A stretch of DNA of 64,000 nt from Exophiala sp. HKRS030 (taxonomy: Eukaryota; Ascomycota; Eurotiomycetes; Chaetothyriales; Herpotrichiellaceae): assembly GCA_023897205.1 (NCBI GenBank), contig JAHWDD010000001.1, positions 1,054,001-1,118,000 of the forward strand, read 5' to 3'. The first letter of the stretch is position 1, and each line of letters begins with the position of its first letter. The position numbers and the translations under genes were made by a program. Below the pieces are notes generated by a model, which was given only the letters and a program-made list of their open reading frames with translations, was not told where the DNA came from and made no database searches. This document shows, piece by piece, positions 23,275-35,109 of this stretch.

Positions 23275-23707
23275 GGTGTATGCTCTCTCTAGCCCGGTGC
23301 TGCTGGGCAATTGAAGACACAATGATGGTTGAAACGATAATTGTCTGACATGAGGATAGGGTAGACAAGGGGCAGACCGGAACTCTTATAGTTCGTAATG
23401 AAAACCGATAAACAACTGTGAACACCCAAAGTAGCAATTATGGATTTGATCTTGTCGGTGTCAGGCTGGCAAAATGCATGTCACAAGGGTCAACCCTGGT
23501 CGCGAAAACAGCATTTCTCGAAACAGCATAGTTTGTAGATGGGCTGCATTAGTAGCGTACAGCCTCAGCGTTTGCTAGTACAAGGATGCGGACGATTGGC
23601 TGATATTCCCGTAGAAGTGAGGCTCTCGTCATGATGGCACGAATAGGATAGTTCGTTTGCATTCTTCTCGATCCTACTTTCCCTCCCCCTCCTCCTCCTA
23701 CCACTAC
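23275..23707. other. Intergenic interval
   Basis: 433 bp between the Clr5-domain start and the 3' end of the dehalogenase-like gene. A pyrimidine-rich run is present at about 23660-23700. No gene is visible. Confidence 0.35.
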
Positions 23708-24535
23708 TTACTCCTGAGCTCGTTGTTTCTCGACCTCGTCCGCGAGTTCTCCCAAAGAGGCGTACCTCCAGCCGTATCCCACTTCGCCGCGTTCGTGGAC
23801 CCCCGCGATCCCACCGGCACTGCCCATGCCCGCCCCTTTCCTGTTGATCCAGACACTGCTCATGCCCATCTTCTTCGCCGGGACGTGGTCGTGGAAGATG
23901 CTCTGGGCGACGTGCAGGATCTCGTCCTTTTCCACGCCCGCGTCCTCCTTCGCGTGGCTCAACAGGTACTCGAAGTTGCGCAGGTCGGGCTTGTAGCTAC
24001 CGATGTCCTGGGCGGTGTAGACGCGGAAGAAGTCGACGCCGGCCAGCGGTCCGGCGAGGGTCTGGCTGAAACTCTCCCTGTCGACGTTGCTCACCGGGAT
24101 GAGTTTGTAGTGCTTGGCCAGCCTCCTGCAGGCGTCCACGGTGTCCGGGAAAGCCGGCCACGAGCCGACGCTGTCGCCGAACCGCCGGGCCTCTCCGTCG
24201 AGGTCCCCGTCCTTGACGCCGAGGGCGGGACCCAGGCGGAGGTACGCCTCGCGCAGGACCTGGCTGTACCTCATCGTGGGGTGTTCGGCTTGCACCTGCG
24301 CCTCGATCTCGTTGAATTTCTCGGCGAGCTTGACCCGGCCTTCGCCGGCCCTGCTGTCGCGGCATGTCGCAAAGGGCGATTCGGTCGGGATGCGCGACAC
24401 CAGTGGTTGTAGCTGGTCGATGATTCCGCTCTCCCAGTCGATGAGCGTGCCGTAAATGTCGTAGGATATGACCTTGAATGACGAGAATGGCTTGCGAGGC
24501 ACAGTAGGCTCGGGCATTGGAATCTCGGCAGCCAT
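23708..24535 (-). CDS. Haloacid dehalogenase type II-like hydrolase (HAD superfamily)
   Basis: Single exon, 275 residues, the usual size for fungal 2-haloacid dehalogenase-like proteins. Motif I is ISYDIYGTLIDWE, with the nucleophilic Asp. Motif II is LIPVSNVDRE, motif III Lys lies in GSYKPDLRNF, and motif IV is HVAQSIFHDHVPAKKMGM. The cap domain lies between motifs I and II. The reaction is presumed hydrolysis of a halide or phosphate ester through an aspartyl intermediate; the real substrate is unknown. No signal peptide, so probably cytosolic. The coding region is very GC-rich, which creates long antisense open frames. Confidence 0.88.
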   Translation of the reverse strand: MAAEIPMPEPTVPRKPFSSFKVISYDIYGTLIDWESGIIDQLQPLVSRIPTESPFATCRDSRAGEGRVKLAEKFNEIEAQVQAEHPTMRYSQVLREAYLRLGPALGVKDGDLDGEARRFGDSVGSWPAFPDTVDACRRLAKHYKLIPVSNVDRESFSQTLAGPLAGVDFFRVYTAQDIGSYKPDLRNFEYLLSHAKEDAGVEKDEILHVAQSIFHDHVPAKKMGMSSVWINRKGAGMGSAGGIAGVHERGEVGYGWRYASLGELADEVEKQRAQE

Positions 24536-25447
24536 ATTGTTGACAAATGGAGGGATTTATTTGTTGTTGTAGTCGTCGTCGTTCGTGTTGTGCTCTACCT
24601 AGTTATTTACTGTGGGTGAAAGTTGGTTGGCCGAGGAAGCTGGATGGAGATTCTGTCAAAATCCAAAGTACTTCAAATAATACGAGAAATGCGATCGTCT
24701 ACCACAACGCACGCAAAGTCGATATGATACAATCAACAGTTTTATATAGTACAGTTATCTTGTCTGAAATGGATGTCTTTTTATTCATTATCTCATACAT
24801 GGCCCCCTCTCGCGCCCTTTCTTTGGCAAGATGCTGTCACTCGAAGTGCCCAGGCCGAAGGGCGTGGCGATTGTAAGGCGTAGCAAACTCCAACTCGTTC
24901 CTTGTGTCGTCGTCCACCATACGGGAAACAACATCAAAAACAATCACTCAATAGGCATGAATTGGGGGATGTCAATCTCGACCTCAATCTTGAGAAACCC
25001 TCCGTCACTTTTATTCCCTGTAGAAGGCTTCAATGCTCTCGCTGTTTTGATGCATGACCAATATCTTTAATCCACTGGACTCCCTCCGTCGAGTCATGCC
25101 CCTAGCAACAGCATCGCCAATCCGGACAACACTTCATTGTTGGCAATAAACGAAAATTCACAATCAACGCCCTTCCATTTGCTCCAGAGTCCAGGCCATC
25201 CCCGATCATCACCAGCCTGTCTCTCTCGGTCCAATCTATCCAACCGTCATTAGGGTATCGTCGAGAAGTCTGGTTCGCGCGCAGTAAAAAGCATGTATCA
25301 CGTATTGGGTAGAGCCGCCGTTGATTTCACTTCTTCTTCCTCTGTAGCTTGGTCTTTGCACCCGAGCGTTTCTAACGCCCTTGATACTGACCATAAGCTG
25401 CTGGGGTGCCAATCGGATCCTGTACGATGTCAGCAGACGCAGTCTTG
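24536..25447. other. Intergenic interval
   Basis: 912 bp between the dehalogenase start and the MED19 3' end, both on the minus strand. It is AT-rich in its first half. I see no gene, RNA or repeat. Confidence 0.4.
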
Positions 25448-26736
25448 TTAGGAAGCCCTCATCATCATCACCTTCTTGCGTTTTCTTTGGCCACCATACT
25501 CATCTCCGTCCACCGCGTCGTCCTGGTCTGAAAAGCCTTCTCCGTATCCCACAAAACTATCATCGCCATAACTCCGTTTTTTGCCACGGGTTTGCCTCTT
25601 TGCTTCTGCTGTCGGCTGTGCTGACTGTCGAGGAATCCCATTTGCTACATGTACCGGGGTCGGAGGGTGTGATTTCTGTTGCGTGGGTAGCGTGTTGGGT
25701 TTTGGCTTGTCGAATCCGAGGACGTCTTCCCAGTGCGCATTGTTCCTAACATTTCCTGGCTGCATTTGCATTGCCTGTTTTAGCTTCACTCGGAAATCTG
25801 GGGTGACCCCAATCTTGGACGTTCCATGCTCTGCGTTCCATTGTTCTTCGGGTTGCAACCCCCACGCTGATGAGCCAGCCATTCGTCGCAGTGGTCCGGG
25901 TTGATCTTCCTCGACATTGCGCTCTCCTTTGACAGGCTTGTTGCGACCCGCCAAACCAAAACTTTTGATCTGTCCTTCATAAGACTTCCGCAATTTGTTG
26001 ATCTTCTCTCCTGTCCGAGGATCTGTCCGGGCGACAGTTCGCAACAGCGGGCCTAAACCATATAATGCAAGGAGATGTTGTTGCGGATTCGGTCTTTGGC
26101 GTTCAACTTCTGTACGAGTAATCATGTTAATAAATCTGCAAACGTGACCTCTGGATGATAACGCTGGAGGAGAGTCTTACTGGATCGACAGAGAAGGAAT
26201 GGTTCACCCATGTCTTCCTGCACCTGTTCCAGAGTTATCTCATCCGCTGAAGATCCACCAGCAGGCTTTACAACCTGGGCATCCTTGTCTTCATCGACGT
26301 CCACGTCCATAGAATCTTGCCGATCGTGGTTCGTGGCATTTGGAAAAGATTCTCCGTCTATTCGATGAGCATCTCTGCTATTATCTAGTCGGGGTCGCTT
26401 ATCGCGGTGCCGATCAATGTCATCAGCCATATCCAGACCCGGGATTCCTGTCACGCTATGGGCTGGAGTCGGCAAAGATTGTGTCATGCGAGAAGAGGCT
26501 TGTTGTGAGTGTGATGCCGCACTCCTTGGTGAGGGCGGAGACGAGTGACCCGAAGCCTCGTCGGTATGTTGGCTGTGTCCATAAGGCGGTGCATAGCTCT
26601 TTGTAGCGACTGACATCAACGAAGGAGAAATTGGGGATTGCGGTAGGATGTCAGAGAGGCGCCGACGCTTGAGACCTGATTCAGGCGGAGAAGTGGGTGA
26701 GGGTGGAATCGCCGCGGGTCGCGCGGTATGGGACAT
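25448..26736 (-). CDS. MED19: Mediator complex subunit 19 (Rox3)
   Basis: Exons 26181-26736 and 25448-26109; the intron 26110-26180 (71 bp) joins CRSSK to VERQRPNPQQ. The protein is 405 residues. The Rox3/Med19 signature follows the splice: HLLALYGLGPLLRTVARTDPRTGEK, then INKLRKSYEGQIKSFGL. This subunit sits in the Mediator head/middle and passes activator signals to RNA polymerase II. The N-terminal half is Ser/Pro-rich and disordered. The C-terminus is basic (KRQTRGKKRSYGDD, RKRKK), consistent with nuclear location. The start was placed at MSHTARP, because the longer frame adds 12 residues without support. Confidence 0.88.
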
Positions 26737-27490
26737 GAAAGTGCGCAGAAGAAATTGGCGACAATCGACCACTCTCTACTCTCGCCAATGGCCTTGTTGG
26801 CCCTCAGTGTTGCGCGAATGTCTGGTGAGATAGTCAATTCTCCTCCGGGGCGGGGACGTCGGTCGTTGTGATCGGTTTGGAGGTTGCCGGGATGGGCGCG
26901 AAATCGGTAGATGAGGCTGATTCGTTGACTCAGTCAAAGGGACAAAGGAGGTGTGCCTGGTGATTAAGGCCGCGATAACAATGGCGATTGAAAAAGAAAA
27001 AGAGTTGTCGTCGTCGTTTGAAGGAGTGACAGGACGCTGAGCAGCTTTGAATGACAGGAAGAAGAAGCGCAGACACATCGACCCCAATCTTGCGCTTAGT
27101 GGCCTCACTGGCCTCACTAGTACAGCACAGTACTACTTATCTAATTATTAACTGGGCGCTCAGTCTAGCCTCACTTTTCGCTAGTGCCTTAGTGCCGCTA
27201 GTTGCCCAACCGAGCATCACGTGTGCATTTTTTTCACGTGATATGTAGTCCCACGTGATCATGCAAGATGAATGTCATTCAAATCAAATGACATTCTATA
27301 GTCCATCCACCTTCGAAGGAGTTTATGGGATGTTATGCTCTGTATATCCATATATGCTTAGCATTTGAAATTCTATTCTATCAACCAACCCAGTATTCCA
27401 AAGTCAGTACCAACTCCTTCATTCCTACAAACACATCCGTACACAAATTGACTGATCGGCTACTCGAGGCAGCACCATTGGCATCCTCAG
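26737..27490. promoter_or_regulatory. MED19 upstream region with three CACGTG boxes
   Basis: 754 bp between the MED19 start and the monooxygenase 3' end. Three CACGTG palindromes fall within 40 bp (27218-27223, 27235-27240, 27252-27257), two of them as TCACGTGA or CCACGTGA. CACGTG is the E-box bound by bHLH factors such as Cbf1, Pho4 and SREBP types. They lie about 480-520 bp upstream of the MED19 start. Confidence 0.45.
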
Positions 27491-28825
27491 CTAAATCTCA
27501 ACCTCCTCAATATCGTAAACCATCTGCTTGACCTCACTGCCCCACTTGTCCATCCCAAGCGCCCACGAGCCATGGAAAAACATCCATAGCCCAAATTCCT
27601 TGAACATCATGCCCCAGCGTCCAGTTCTCTTCCTGAGCGTCGCGTTCCCTGACGATCTCGCCGCGATCTCGTCAATGCGAGGCCGTCTAGTCCTGTCATA
27701 TGTCTCATATACTTCGTTCAAGTCGTCTGTTCCGCGGGCCCAATTCTGCTTTCGACCAAGTACTCTCGACAGACAAAAGGCATCCTCCAAAGCCATACTC
27801 ACGCCCTGCCCTGCATGAGGCGGCATTGCGTGGGCCGCGTCACCCAACAGGAGCACGCGCCCTTGATGCCACGTCCCTCCGCTCGGTAGCCTGAAGATGG
27901 GATAAAACTTGACCACGGACGTCTTGTCGACAAGGCTCCGGAGGATGTCACCCCACTGGCCTGCTGCACCTTTGAGTACTCCATGTAGTAGCTCTTTGAA
28001 CCCGGCTACTTCCTGTTCTCGACGAACCTCCCATCCATCGCGGTCATTTTCTCCATTGGGTAAGGACACTTCACGCTGGAAACCCCAATATACTTCGTCG
28101 TCCTTAGCAGTGCAGGTCATGCTAGCCGCCATACCTTCCTGCATCATGGTTATATGCATGCCAGACAATAGAGACGCTGCGTCTTCGCCGAGAACTGATG
28201 TTGGGATGATTGATCCTATGCCGGCCATCCCGGTGTAGTCCGCGCTCACTGCTGGGTCGACACTGACGCGGCGCACAGCTGAGTGGATGCCGTCACAACC
28301 AAGCAAGAGATCAGCTGTGTCGACCGTCCCGTCAGAGAACGTCACCTTGACTCCGTCATCTTGATCAGCGATAGATACCAGTCTCTTGTTGTAATGCACA
28401 GGTATGCCTGCATTGTCGACTGCTTTGAGGAACACCTCCAGTAGATCGGTTCGCTTGATACGCATGTACCCAAATCCTGTTGCTTCCCTCGCCGCGCCAA
28501 CGACATCTGTTTCGCCTAGGATGGTTCCACGCTCGGAATGCATGGTCATATGCGAGCGGCTACTGCCCCGGGTCAAGAGTTCGTCGTACACACCTAGTCG
28601 ATGTAGAAGGCGCGTCCCATTAGATGGGATGCCAATGGCGCCTCCCAAGGTTGTGGGCTCCGGCCGAAGTTCGTAGACGATGGGTGAGATTTTATTCCGT
28701 TGCTCTAGCAGAAGTGCAGTTGCAAGACCGGCTGGTCCGCCTCCGATAATAATTGCCTGTAACGAGCATTGAGATGGATGTGGCTTTAAAGAGTGGGAGT
28801 GACCAACCTTTTTTGGCATGACCAT
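27491..28825 (-). CDS. FAD-dependent monooxygenase (salicylate hydroxylase-like)
   Basis: Exon 28808-28825 (six codons) plus exon 27491-28756. The 51-bp intron is in frame, with GTTGGT...TTACAG borders. Splicing gives 427 residues and places the dinucleotide-binding GxGxxG directly at the N-terminus (AIIIGGGPAGLATALLLE). Further hallmarks are LLGCDGIHSAVRR (the DG motif) and VLLLGDAAHAMPPHAGQG (the GD motif). The family is class A aromatic hydroxylases that use NAD(P)H and FAD. A short hydrophobic C-terminal stretch (FGLWMFFHGSW) could bind membranes. It lies 478 bp downstream of a same-strand Zn2Cys6 factor, a common regulator-enzyme arrangement. Substrate unknown. Confidence 0.9.
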   Translation of the reverse strand: MVMPKKVGHSHSLKPHPSQCSLQAIIIGGGPAGLATALLLEQRNKISPIVYELRPEPTTLGGAIGIPSNGTRLLHRLGVYDELLTRGSSRSHMTMHSERGTILGETDVVGAAREATGFGYMRIKRTDLLEVFLKAVDNAGIPVHYNKRLVSIADQDDGVKVTFSDGTVDTADLLLGCDGIHSAVRRVSVDPAVSADYTGMAGIGSIIPTSVLGEDAASLLSGMHITMMQEGMAASMTCTAKDDEVYWGFQREVSLPNGENDRDGWEVRREQEVAGFKELLHGVLKGAAGQWGDILRSLVDKTSVVKFYPIFRLPSGGTWHQGRVLLLGDAAHAMPPHAGQGVSMALEDAFCLSRVLGRKQNWARGTDDLNEVYETYDRTRRPRIDEIAARSSGNATLRKRTGRWGMMFKEFGLWMFFHGSWALGMDKWGSEVKQMVYDIEEVEI

Positions 28826-29303
28826 TTTTGTGGTGGTTTTAAGAGTGGGTATAGAGTAAGACAGTGAGGAACCGATGAATTGATGAATTAATAAATCGAT
28901 GGAAATGTTGACAGGAGGTGATCCAGGTAGCTATATAGGTACTGCTCTGAGTCGACTCTGTAGGGGGTCCGCGGGCTTCCCTGGAGCACTTTACCCAATT
29001 GGGCAAGTCACTCCGCACCTTCGTCAGGGGCAGTGACACAGCCTCGTCACAAACACATTTAATCGCGCCCTGATCGACATTCCCGCTCACGGCTGCTTAT
29101 TGCCGCAATTGTGTTGCGTAGGCTGCAATGATATCCGCGCTTCTGAATGGAAATTGTGCGGCGTCATCTGTGTAGCGGCTTCTCGCAGATGTTTGATCCT
29201 TGTTTGCGGACTTCCGGCAAAGGCTGTGCGGTTTAGGCGCCATAATATTTGACAACACTTCGGGAATTAAGCGAATTTCAATTACTCAAATCTCATGAAT
29301 ACA
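28826..29303. promoter_or_regulatory. Promoter interval of the FAD monooxygenase
   Basis: 478 bp between the Zn2Cys6 factor's stop and the monooxygenase start. It must hold the monooxygenase promoter. No specific operator was recognised. Confidence 0.35.
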
Positions 29304-31794
29304 TCATACCGAGTCAAAATTGAAATCCATGTCGTCCAACAGTGAGGTCCATTGAAATGGGGCCAAGTCCGGTACCGCGGCCAGGAATTCTGACCACAGT
29401 TCGTCCATGTCTTCTTCAGCTGGTAAGCCCTCACCCAGATATCTGCCACACCGCTGGGTTTGGACTTTGTTCGATGTCAAGATTTTGTCTCCTGTGAGGC
29501 TGTCATTCCAAGGAAACTCGATGAATTGCGCCAAAGCTGGGGAATCCCTTCGAGTCCGAACATCTCCGCCCGTCGCAGCTCCCCCGTTGGCCGGAGTTTG
29601 CAATGGACCAATTAATCTCTGAGTGCGCTGTGTCTGTAGCGTTGCTAGAAGCGTTTGCATGTTTTTCTGGATGCCTTGCATCAGAGCACTCGATTCTTCC
29701 CGAGACTTCTCTAGTGTCTGGTATGCAGCCATAACTTTAGCCTTTTGTGCTTCCGCATCTGCTGAATCTGGATTGAACGACACATCGGTGGCAAGAGTCA
29801 GAGCTGCCATAGAAACATGTTGCATGACTGTCCACAAGCGGGCTGGTCGGATTCCAGCGAGTGGGATAAGATCGTCCATTGAGCGTCTGAGATCAAGAAT
29901 GGTATGAGCCGAGCTAAGACAGGTTGTTCGCGAATATGCGTAGTCCGGGTGTGTAGAGCCTATAAGATGATATGGACGGTGAAGTCGACATAAGCGTGCA
30001 TGGAGACTGAAATGAATACTAAGTCGCTGCCAGGCGATATATGGCCGTTCTTCACACACTTTCTGGCTTTGCTGGATACTCATAGGATCGAGCTGAAAGA
30101 AGATAGGGAGTTCCTTCAGATATTGCTGTAGCTTGTTATCCAGCATCATAATGATGGCGTACTCTGGCTCTTGCGAATCTGAGAATGCAGAGGGAAGGGC
30201 ATCAACAATTTCCCGGCATAGGTTTGCCAATTTTATTCGTTGAAGAAAGGCAGACATCTCCGTCGGGAAGGACCAAGACAGTCCCTCCTCTTGTGCGTTC
30301 GGCGTTATGAGTGTGTCATCGGTATTACTCGGATATTTGACGTTCATGTGTCGTGGGTGGAACGTGTATGCACCTTCCTGAGAGCTACCTGAAAATGCAC
30401 CAAGCCTAGGAACCGTAAGTACTCCATTGTAGTTCAGAAGCTATGATCAGAGCAAAACACAAAGACCTTGGCACATTAATCAAAAGAAGCACATATCCCC
30501 AAGGCCGACTGGTATGGGGTCTTAAGGACCCTTCAACATAGACAAACATAAACATAGAAGCTGGCTACTTTGACGAATTGCCCAGCATCAGGCTGCACAG
30601 TTTACGACTTCTGTGAAACTTCATTCGGAAATGGTTTGCCCAGTGTTTGGTCGCAGCAGCACTGACCCGTCCGCAAGCAGTAGGAATTGATAGGGGGAAT
30701 AAATGGCTTACCAGTCTGAGGACACCATGTGCCACCAAATTCTTCGCTGAACTTCGATCTCAACCGTGTTGTAGCCTTTGAGTCTTCGTTCCTCACGACT
30801 CTTGAAAGTGTCCAGTCTATCGATCTGCATGGCCTTAGCCATCAACATGCAACGGCACCTGAGCATATTGACGTCGAACAGCGAGAAGGAAGCGTTCGAC
30901 ACCACAAAGGCCAGAGTTGTGACGGCAGCTAGAGCAGGAGTTGAAGTTGGAAATTTCTCGGGGCAATGCTCTAAGATCGACATAGCGAGGCGAGCATACA
31001 TTTTGAAGGCAGCTCTCGCTTCTTTCCGTAAAGCCCGCAACTTGCTTAAGAACTGGGTTGTCCATGAGAGTGCCGCCCCCGCGAATATGGAAAAGAGCAT
31101 TAGGATGTTGGCCATACAGATCTCTGTATCTCCGTTGGAGGCTCTGTGAAACGTCTCCTCCATGGTGGTCCGTGTCGACGGAAGGTGTAGCACTCCGAAT
31201 GTAGGGTGGAGAGCAAGGGAAAAATGATCGAATAGTAGCCTTGCTTCATCTAACGGGGGCAGCTTATTGAGTAAGTTCGCTACAAATTCAGAGGTGTCTG
31301 CAGGCATTTCTCGCATCATATCCAAATCATGAGACGAGAACGGTGTGGAGCCATGTTCAGGGCTGGCAGGTCTCGGGCTTGCCAGACTTACATGGGCCTT
31401 CGAGTGCCTGTCATTTCCTTCCGAGACCGTCCCCAATATCGACGAGGATTCATGGTTTGAGGCTTGGAAAACGGCTTCTTCCAATCTTTGAATCCGAGAC
31501 AGTACATCGCCTGTGTTGCTTTGAGGCATGTTAGCGATAATAATGGTCTTGCGGAGAAGGTGGTCGAATGTACCTCGACCGCACTCCAGATGAATCGACA
31601 CTTCCAACACAGTCTCTAGCAGGGTCTGATTCTCCTCCATCGAATTCACATGTGATAGCCCTGATGGAGCAATTTGAACATGGCTGCTGACGATCGCATT
31701 TTCGTTTCTTTCGCCGGCAGGTCCGACATGATTGCGGTGGTCGAGCCCATTTTTGGGTCATCGTCATCGGGACTCCTCTGTTGCTTCGATTCAT
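29304..31794 (-). CDS. Zn(II)2Cys6 fungal transcription factor with MHR domain
   Basis: Three exons: 31574-31794, 30712-31518 and 29304-30405. Introns are 55 bp and 306 bp, the latter long for this window. The total is 709 residues. The binuclear cluster near residues 23-49 has the spacing CX2CX6CX5CX2CX6C (CRTCRRKKRKC, then CSNCSIRAITC). A short coiled segment follows (DVLSRIQRLEEAVFQ), then the fungal middle homology region with RRIWWHMVSSDW just before the second splice. The C-terminus is acidic with an aromatic pattern (FQWTSLLDDMDFNF), typical of an activation domain. Predicted nuclear regulator, probably of the adjacent monooxygenase. Confidence 0.88.
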
Positions 31795-32162
31795 GACTTA
31801 TCTTTGAATGTGACTCATTATTGGCTGAAGTAGCGAAGTACCTGAATCAGAAGGCCAGGGTCCGAACAAAGACAGTGTCGTTCTCAGCATTCCTTCACCC
31901 AGGTCCTACGGAGTACAATTAATAGATAATGATGAGAAGGATGGACCAGGGTCGGATGCGGTAAGCGTACGGAGGATTTCTGGCGAATCACCAATGACGC
32001 GTTAAGTGGTACTAATTAGGTCTAGAGCAAACACGTACCCGCGACTTTTCGCGTCAGGGGCTCGACAGATTTACCAGAGTATCCCTACTCCGTAGAATCA
32101 ATCAGCCATAACTTGGTCGACTGCTATATCCTTCTCGACGACCAGAATATTCAAATTTCAAA
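31795..32162. promoter_or_regulatory. Divergent promoter with MluI-type box upstream of MCM6
   Basis: 368 bp between the divergent Zn2Cys6 factor and MCM6. It contains ACGCGT at 31997-32002 and a related TTTTCGCGTCA near 32046-32056, about 160 and 110 bp upstream of the MCM6 ATG. Both resemble MBF-type sites of S-phase genes. Two TACGGAGTA/TACTCCGTA motifs (31917-31925, 32086-32094) are also present. Confidence 0.5.
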
Positions 32163-35109
32163 ATGTCGAACCTAGTAGACTCGATCCTCAACTCAGATGC
32201 CTTTGGCGCAACACCTTCCTCACCCCGGCGAACACAAAACATCCCTTCCTCTTCGAGGCCGAGACCCCCACCATCCGAAAGCAATGGCATACCTTCCGAA
32301 GCAGATATCTTTCCTGATGACGAGGTAGTAGGAGCAGCGCGCGGAAGGAACAGAAACCCTCTCGATCGAAACGTTTCGAAGGTGACAGACCGTGCGGGAG
32401 AAAGAGTCCAACAGGCATTTGAAGATTTTCTCGAATCGCACATTGAAGAACCATCCTCCTCTGCGATCCCTCCTTCGAGTGAGCTGAAAACAGACAAATA
32501 TTACATCAACCAGATCCATGGCTTGCGGGAGTTCCAGCTCTCCACATTGTACGTTGATTACAGGCATCTCCTGTCCTACAAGGAGGGTCCGATCCTGGCA
32601 GACGCAATCGCAAGCCAATATTATCGCTTTCTGCCATTCTTGACAAAGGCACTACACAACCTTCTGGCCAAGTATGAACCAGTATATTTCAAAGACCATC
32701 GACAGATGACGAGCAATGCTTCACAGGCTGGCACTTCAATGGCCGGCAATGCAACTAGCGAGGCGAACAGCCAGGGCGAGATGACTCTCAACCAGCAGAC
32801 CGATAAATTGTTTACATTGGCATTCTACAACCTGCCTTTGGTGTCTCGAGTGCGACAATTGCGAACCGATCAAGTTGGAAAATTACTGTCCATCTCAGGC
32901 ACTGTCACAAGAACTTCCGAAGTCCGTCCAGAGCTGGCTCTAGGCACCTTCATCTGCGAGGCTTGCAACGAACCCGTGTTCAATGTGGAGCAGACATTCA
33001 GATACACAGAGCCGAATGTGTGCCCGAACCAGACCTGCGGCAACAAAGTTGCATGGCGACTTGATATTCGAAACAGCACGTTCGTAGATTGGCAGAGATG
33101 TCGCATCCAGGAGAACAGTTCAGAAATCCCTACCGGAAGCATGCCACGCACAATGGACGTCATTCTGCGAGGAGAACAAGTTGAGCGCACAAAGCCCGGC
33201 GAGAAATGCATTTTCACAGGCACCTTGATTGTTGTACCAGACGTCTCCCAGCTCGGTATCCCTGGTGTCCGGCCAGAAGCCTCGAAGGACAACAGAAACT
33301 TTCGAGGGGCTGATGCCGGTGGTGCGGGTGTTAGTGGCCTGAAGGCTTTGGGTGTGCGAGACCTCACATACCGCATGGCGTTCTTAGCCTGCTTCTCCTG
33401 TCCTGACACCACAACCCCTGGTCAAACAGCGAACCAGCTGAACGGCCAATCTACCAACATCCTCAACTCCCTCCACCAGACCGACCTTTTTGATCAATAC
33501 GACAGCGGCGAGCGTGCCCAGGAAGCCTATCTCGAGACACTCACCCACGAAGAAATCGAAGACCTAAAATACATGGTTCATTCCGACAAAATCTACAGCA
33601 GACTTGTCCAGAGCATTGCCCCTATGGTCTACGGCCACGAGATTGTCAAGAAGGGTTTGTTGCTTCAGTTGCTAGGCGGTGTTTCCAAAATGACGCCTGA
33701 AGGCATGCCTCTCCGAGGAGACATCAACATCTGCATTGTGGGCGACCCGTCAACCTCGAAATCTCAGTTCCTCAAATACATCTCCTCCTTTCAACCTCGT
33801 GCAGTGTATACCTCGGGCAAAGCATCAAGTGCTGCCGGTCTGACAGCCGCTGTTGTCAAGGACGAAGAAACGGGCGAACACACCATCGAAGCCGGTGCTC
33901 TAATGCTTTCAGATTCCGGTACCTGCTGTATTGATGAGTTCGACAAGATGGACATATCAGACCAGGTCGCGATCCACGAAGCCATGGAACAACAGACGAT
34001 CAGTATCGCCAAAGCAGGTATCCACGCCACGCTCAATGCGCGCACAAGTATCCTCGCCGCAGCGAATCCGATCGGCGGACGGTATAATCGCAAAACAACC
34101 CTGAGAGCCAACATCAACATGTCTGCTCCAATCATGTCGCGATTCGATCTATTCTTCGTCGTGCTCGACGAGTGCAATGAGAACATTGACCGCCATCTCG
34201 CAGAGCACATTGTCAATCTGCACATGCTCAAGGACGACTTCGTGCAGCCAGAATTCTCAACAGAGCAGCTCCAGCGCTATATTCGCTTCGCGAGGACGTT
34301 CAAACCCAAATTCACGCCAGAAGCCATGAGTTTGCTTGTGGTGAAGTACAAAGAGCTCCGCGCCAACGACTCGGGCGGTCTCGGACGAAACAGTTACCGC
34401 ATCACGGTGCGTCAGCTCGAATCGCTGATCAGATTGTCCGAGGCGATTGCAAAGGCGAATTGTGTCGAGGATATCACCGTGCCCATGGTTCTGGAGGCAT
34501 TTGACCTCCTCAGGCAGTCCATCATCACGGTCGAGAAGGACGACGTTGATGTCGAAGACGAAGAGGAGCAAGATGCCACTCACGATGGGGAGGGAGACAG
34601 CCCCATGGCCGACGGGGACGATCACGGCGACGCCCACGACGAAGACGAACGAACACACGGCACTCCCGCACCAACCAAGGCGACGACAAAGATCACGTTC
34701 GAGAAATACCACACCATTCAGAACATGCTCGCGTCTCATATCCGCGACGAGGAGGACCAAAACGGCGAGGGTCCCGAGCACGAGGAGTTGCTCGTATGGT
34801 ACCTCGAACAAATCGAAGAGAGTATTTCGAACGAGGATGAGTTGAACGCCGAACGCTCACTTGCGAAGAAGGTGCTGAAGAGGATGATCAAGGTATGCAG
34901 CTCTAACCCCCTGCCGCACGTTACCTAGGAACAGAATCCCTCCCCCAGACGCGTGCCAGACTCATGCTAACGACCTGCTCTAGGACAATGTGATCATCCC
35001 CATACGCGGCGAAGGTCTCGTCGACGGTGATCAGCAGGATGCTGCTGCGTCGACCTCGAGAGTCACATATGCCCTCCACCCTAATTGTGGCATCTTTGAT
35101 GACGAGTAG
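32163..35109 (+). CDS. MCM6: DNA replication licensing factor MCM6
   Basis: Exons 32163-34892 and 34984-35109; the 91-bp intron has GTATGC...CTCTAG borders. The protein is 951 residues. It is an AAA+ helicase subunit of the MCM2-7 ring that unwinds DNA at origins and forks. The zinc-binding region starts near residue 265 (CEACNEPV, with later CPNQTCGN). The Walker A variant GDPSTSKS is at about 527, Walker B is CCIDEFDKMD, and the arginine finger is MSRFDLFF. The stretch EAMEQQTISIAKAGIHATLNAR and the VVLDEC motif are MCM6-like. An acidic insert follows the AAA+ core, then a winged-helix C-terminus encoded partly by the second exon. An unspliced message would stop after a few extra codons. 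Confidence 0.96.

Noticed and set aside
23657..24412. 251-codon plus-strand open frame
   Set aside because: Antisense shadow of the GC-rich dehalogenase gene, which shows all four HAD motifs.
15512..31794. Possible secondary-metabolite cluster (P450, monooxygenase, Zn2Cys6 factor)
   Set aside because: No polyketide synthase, peptide synthetase, terpene or other backbone gene is present, and housekeeping genes such as MED19 lie in between.
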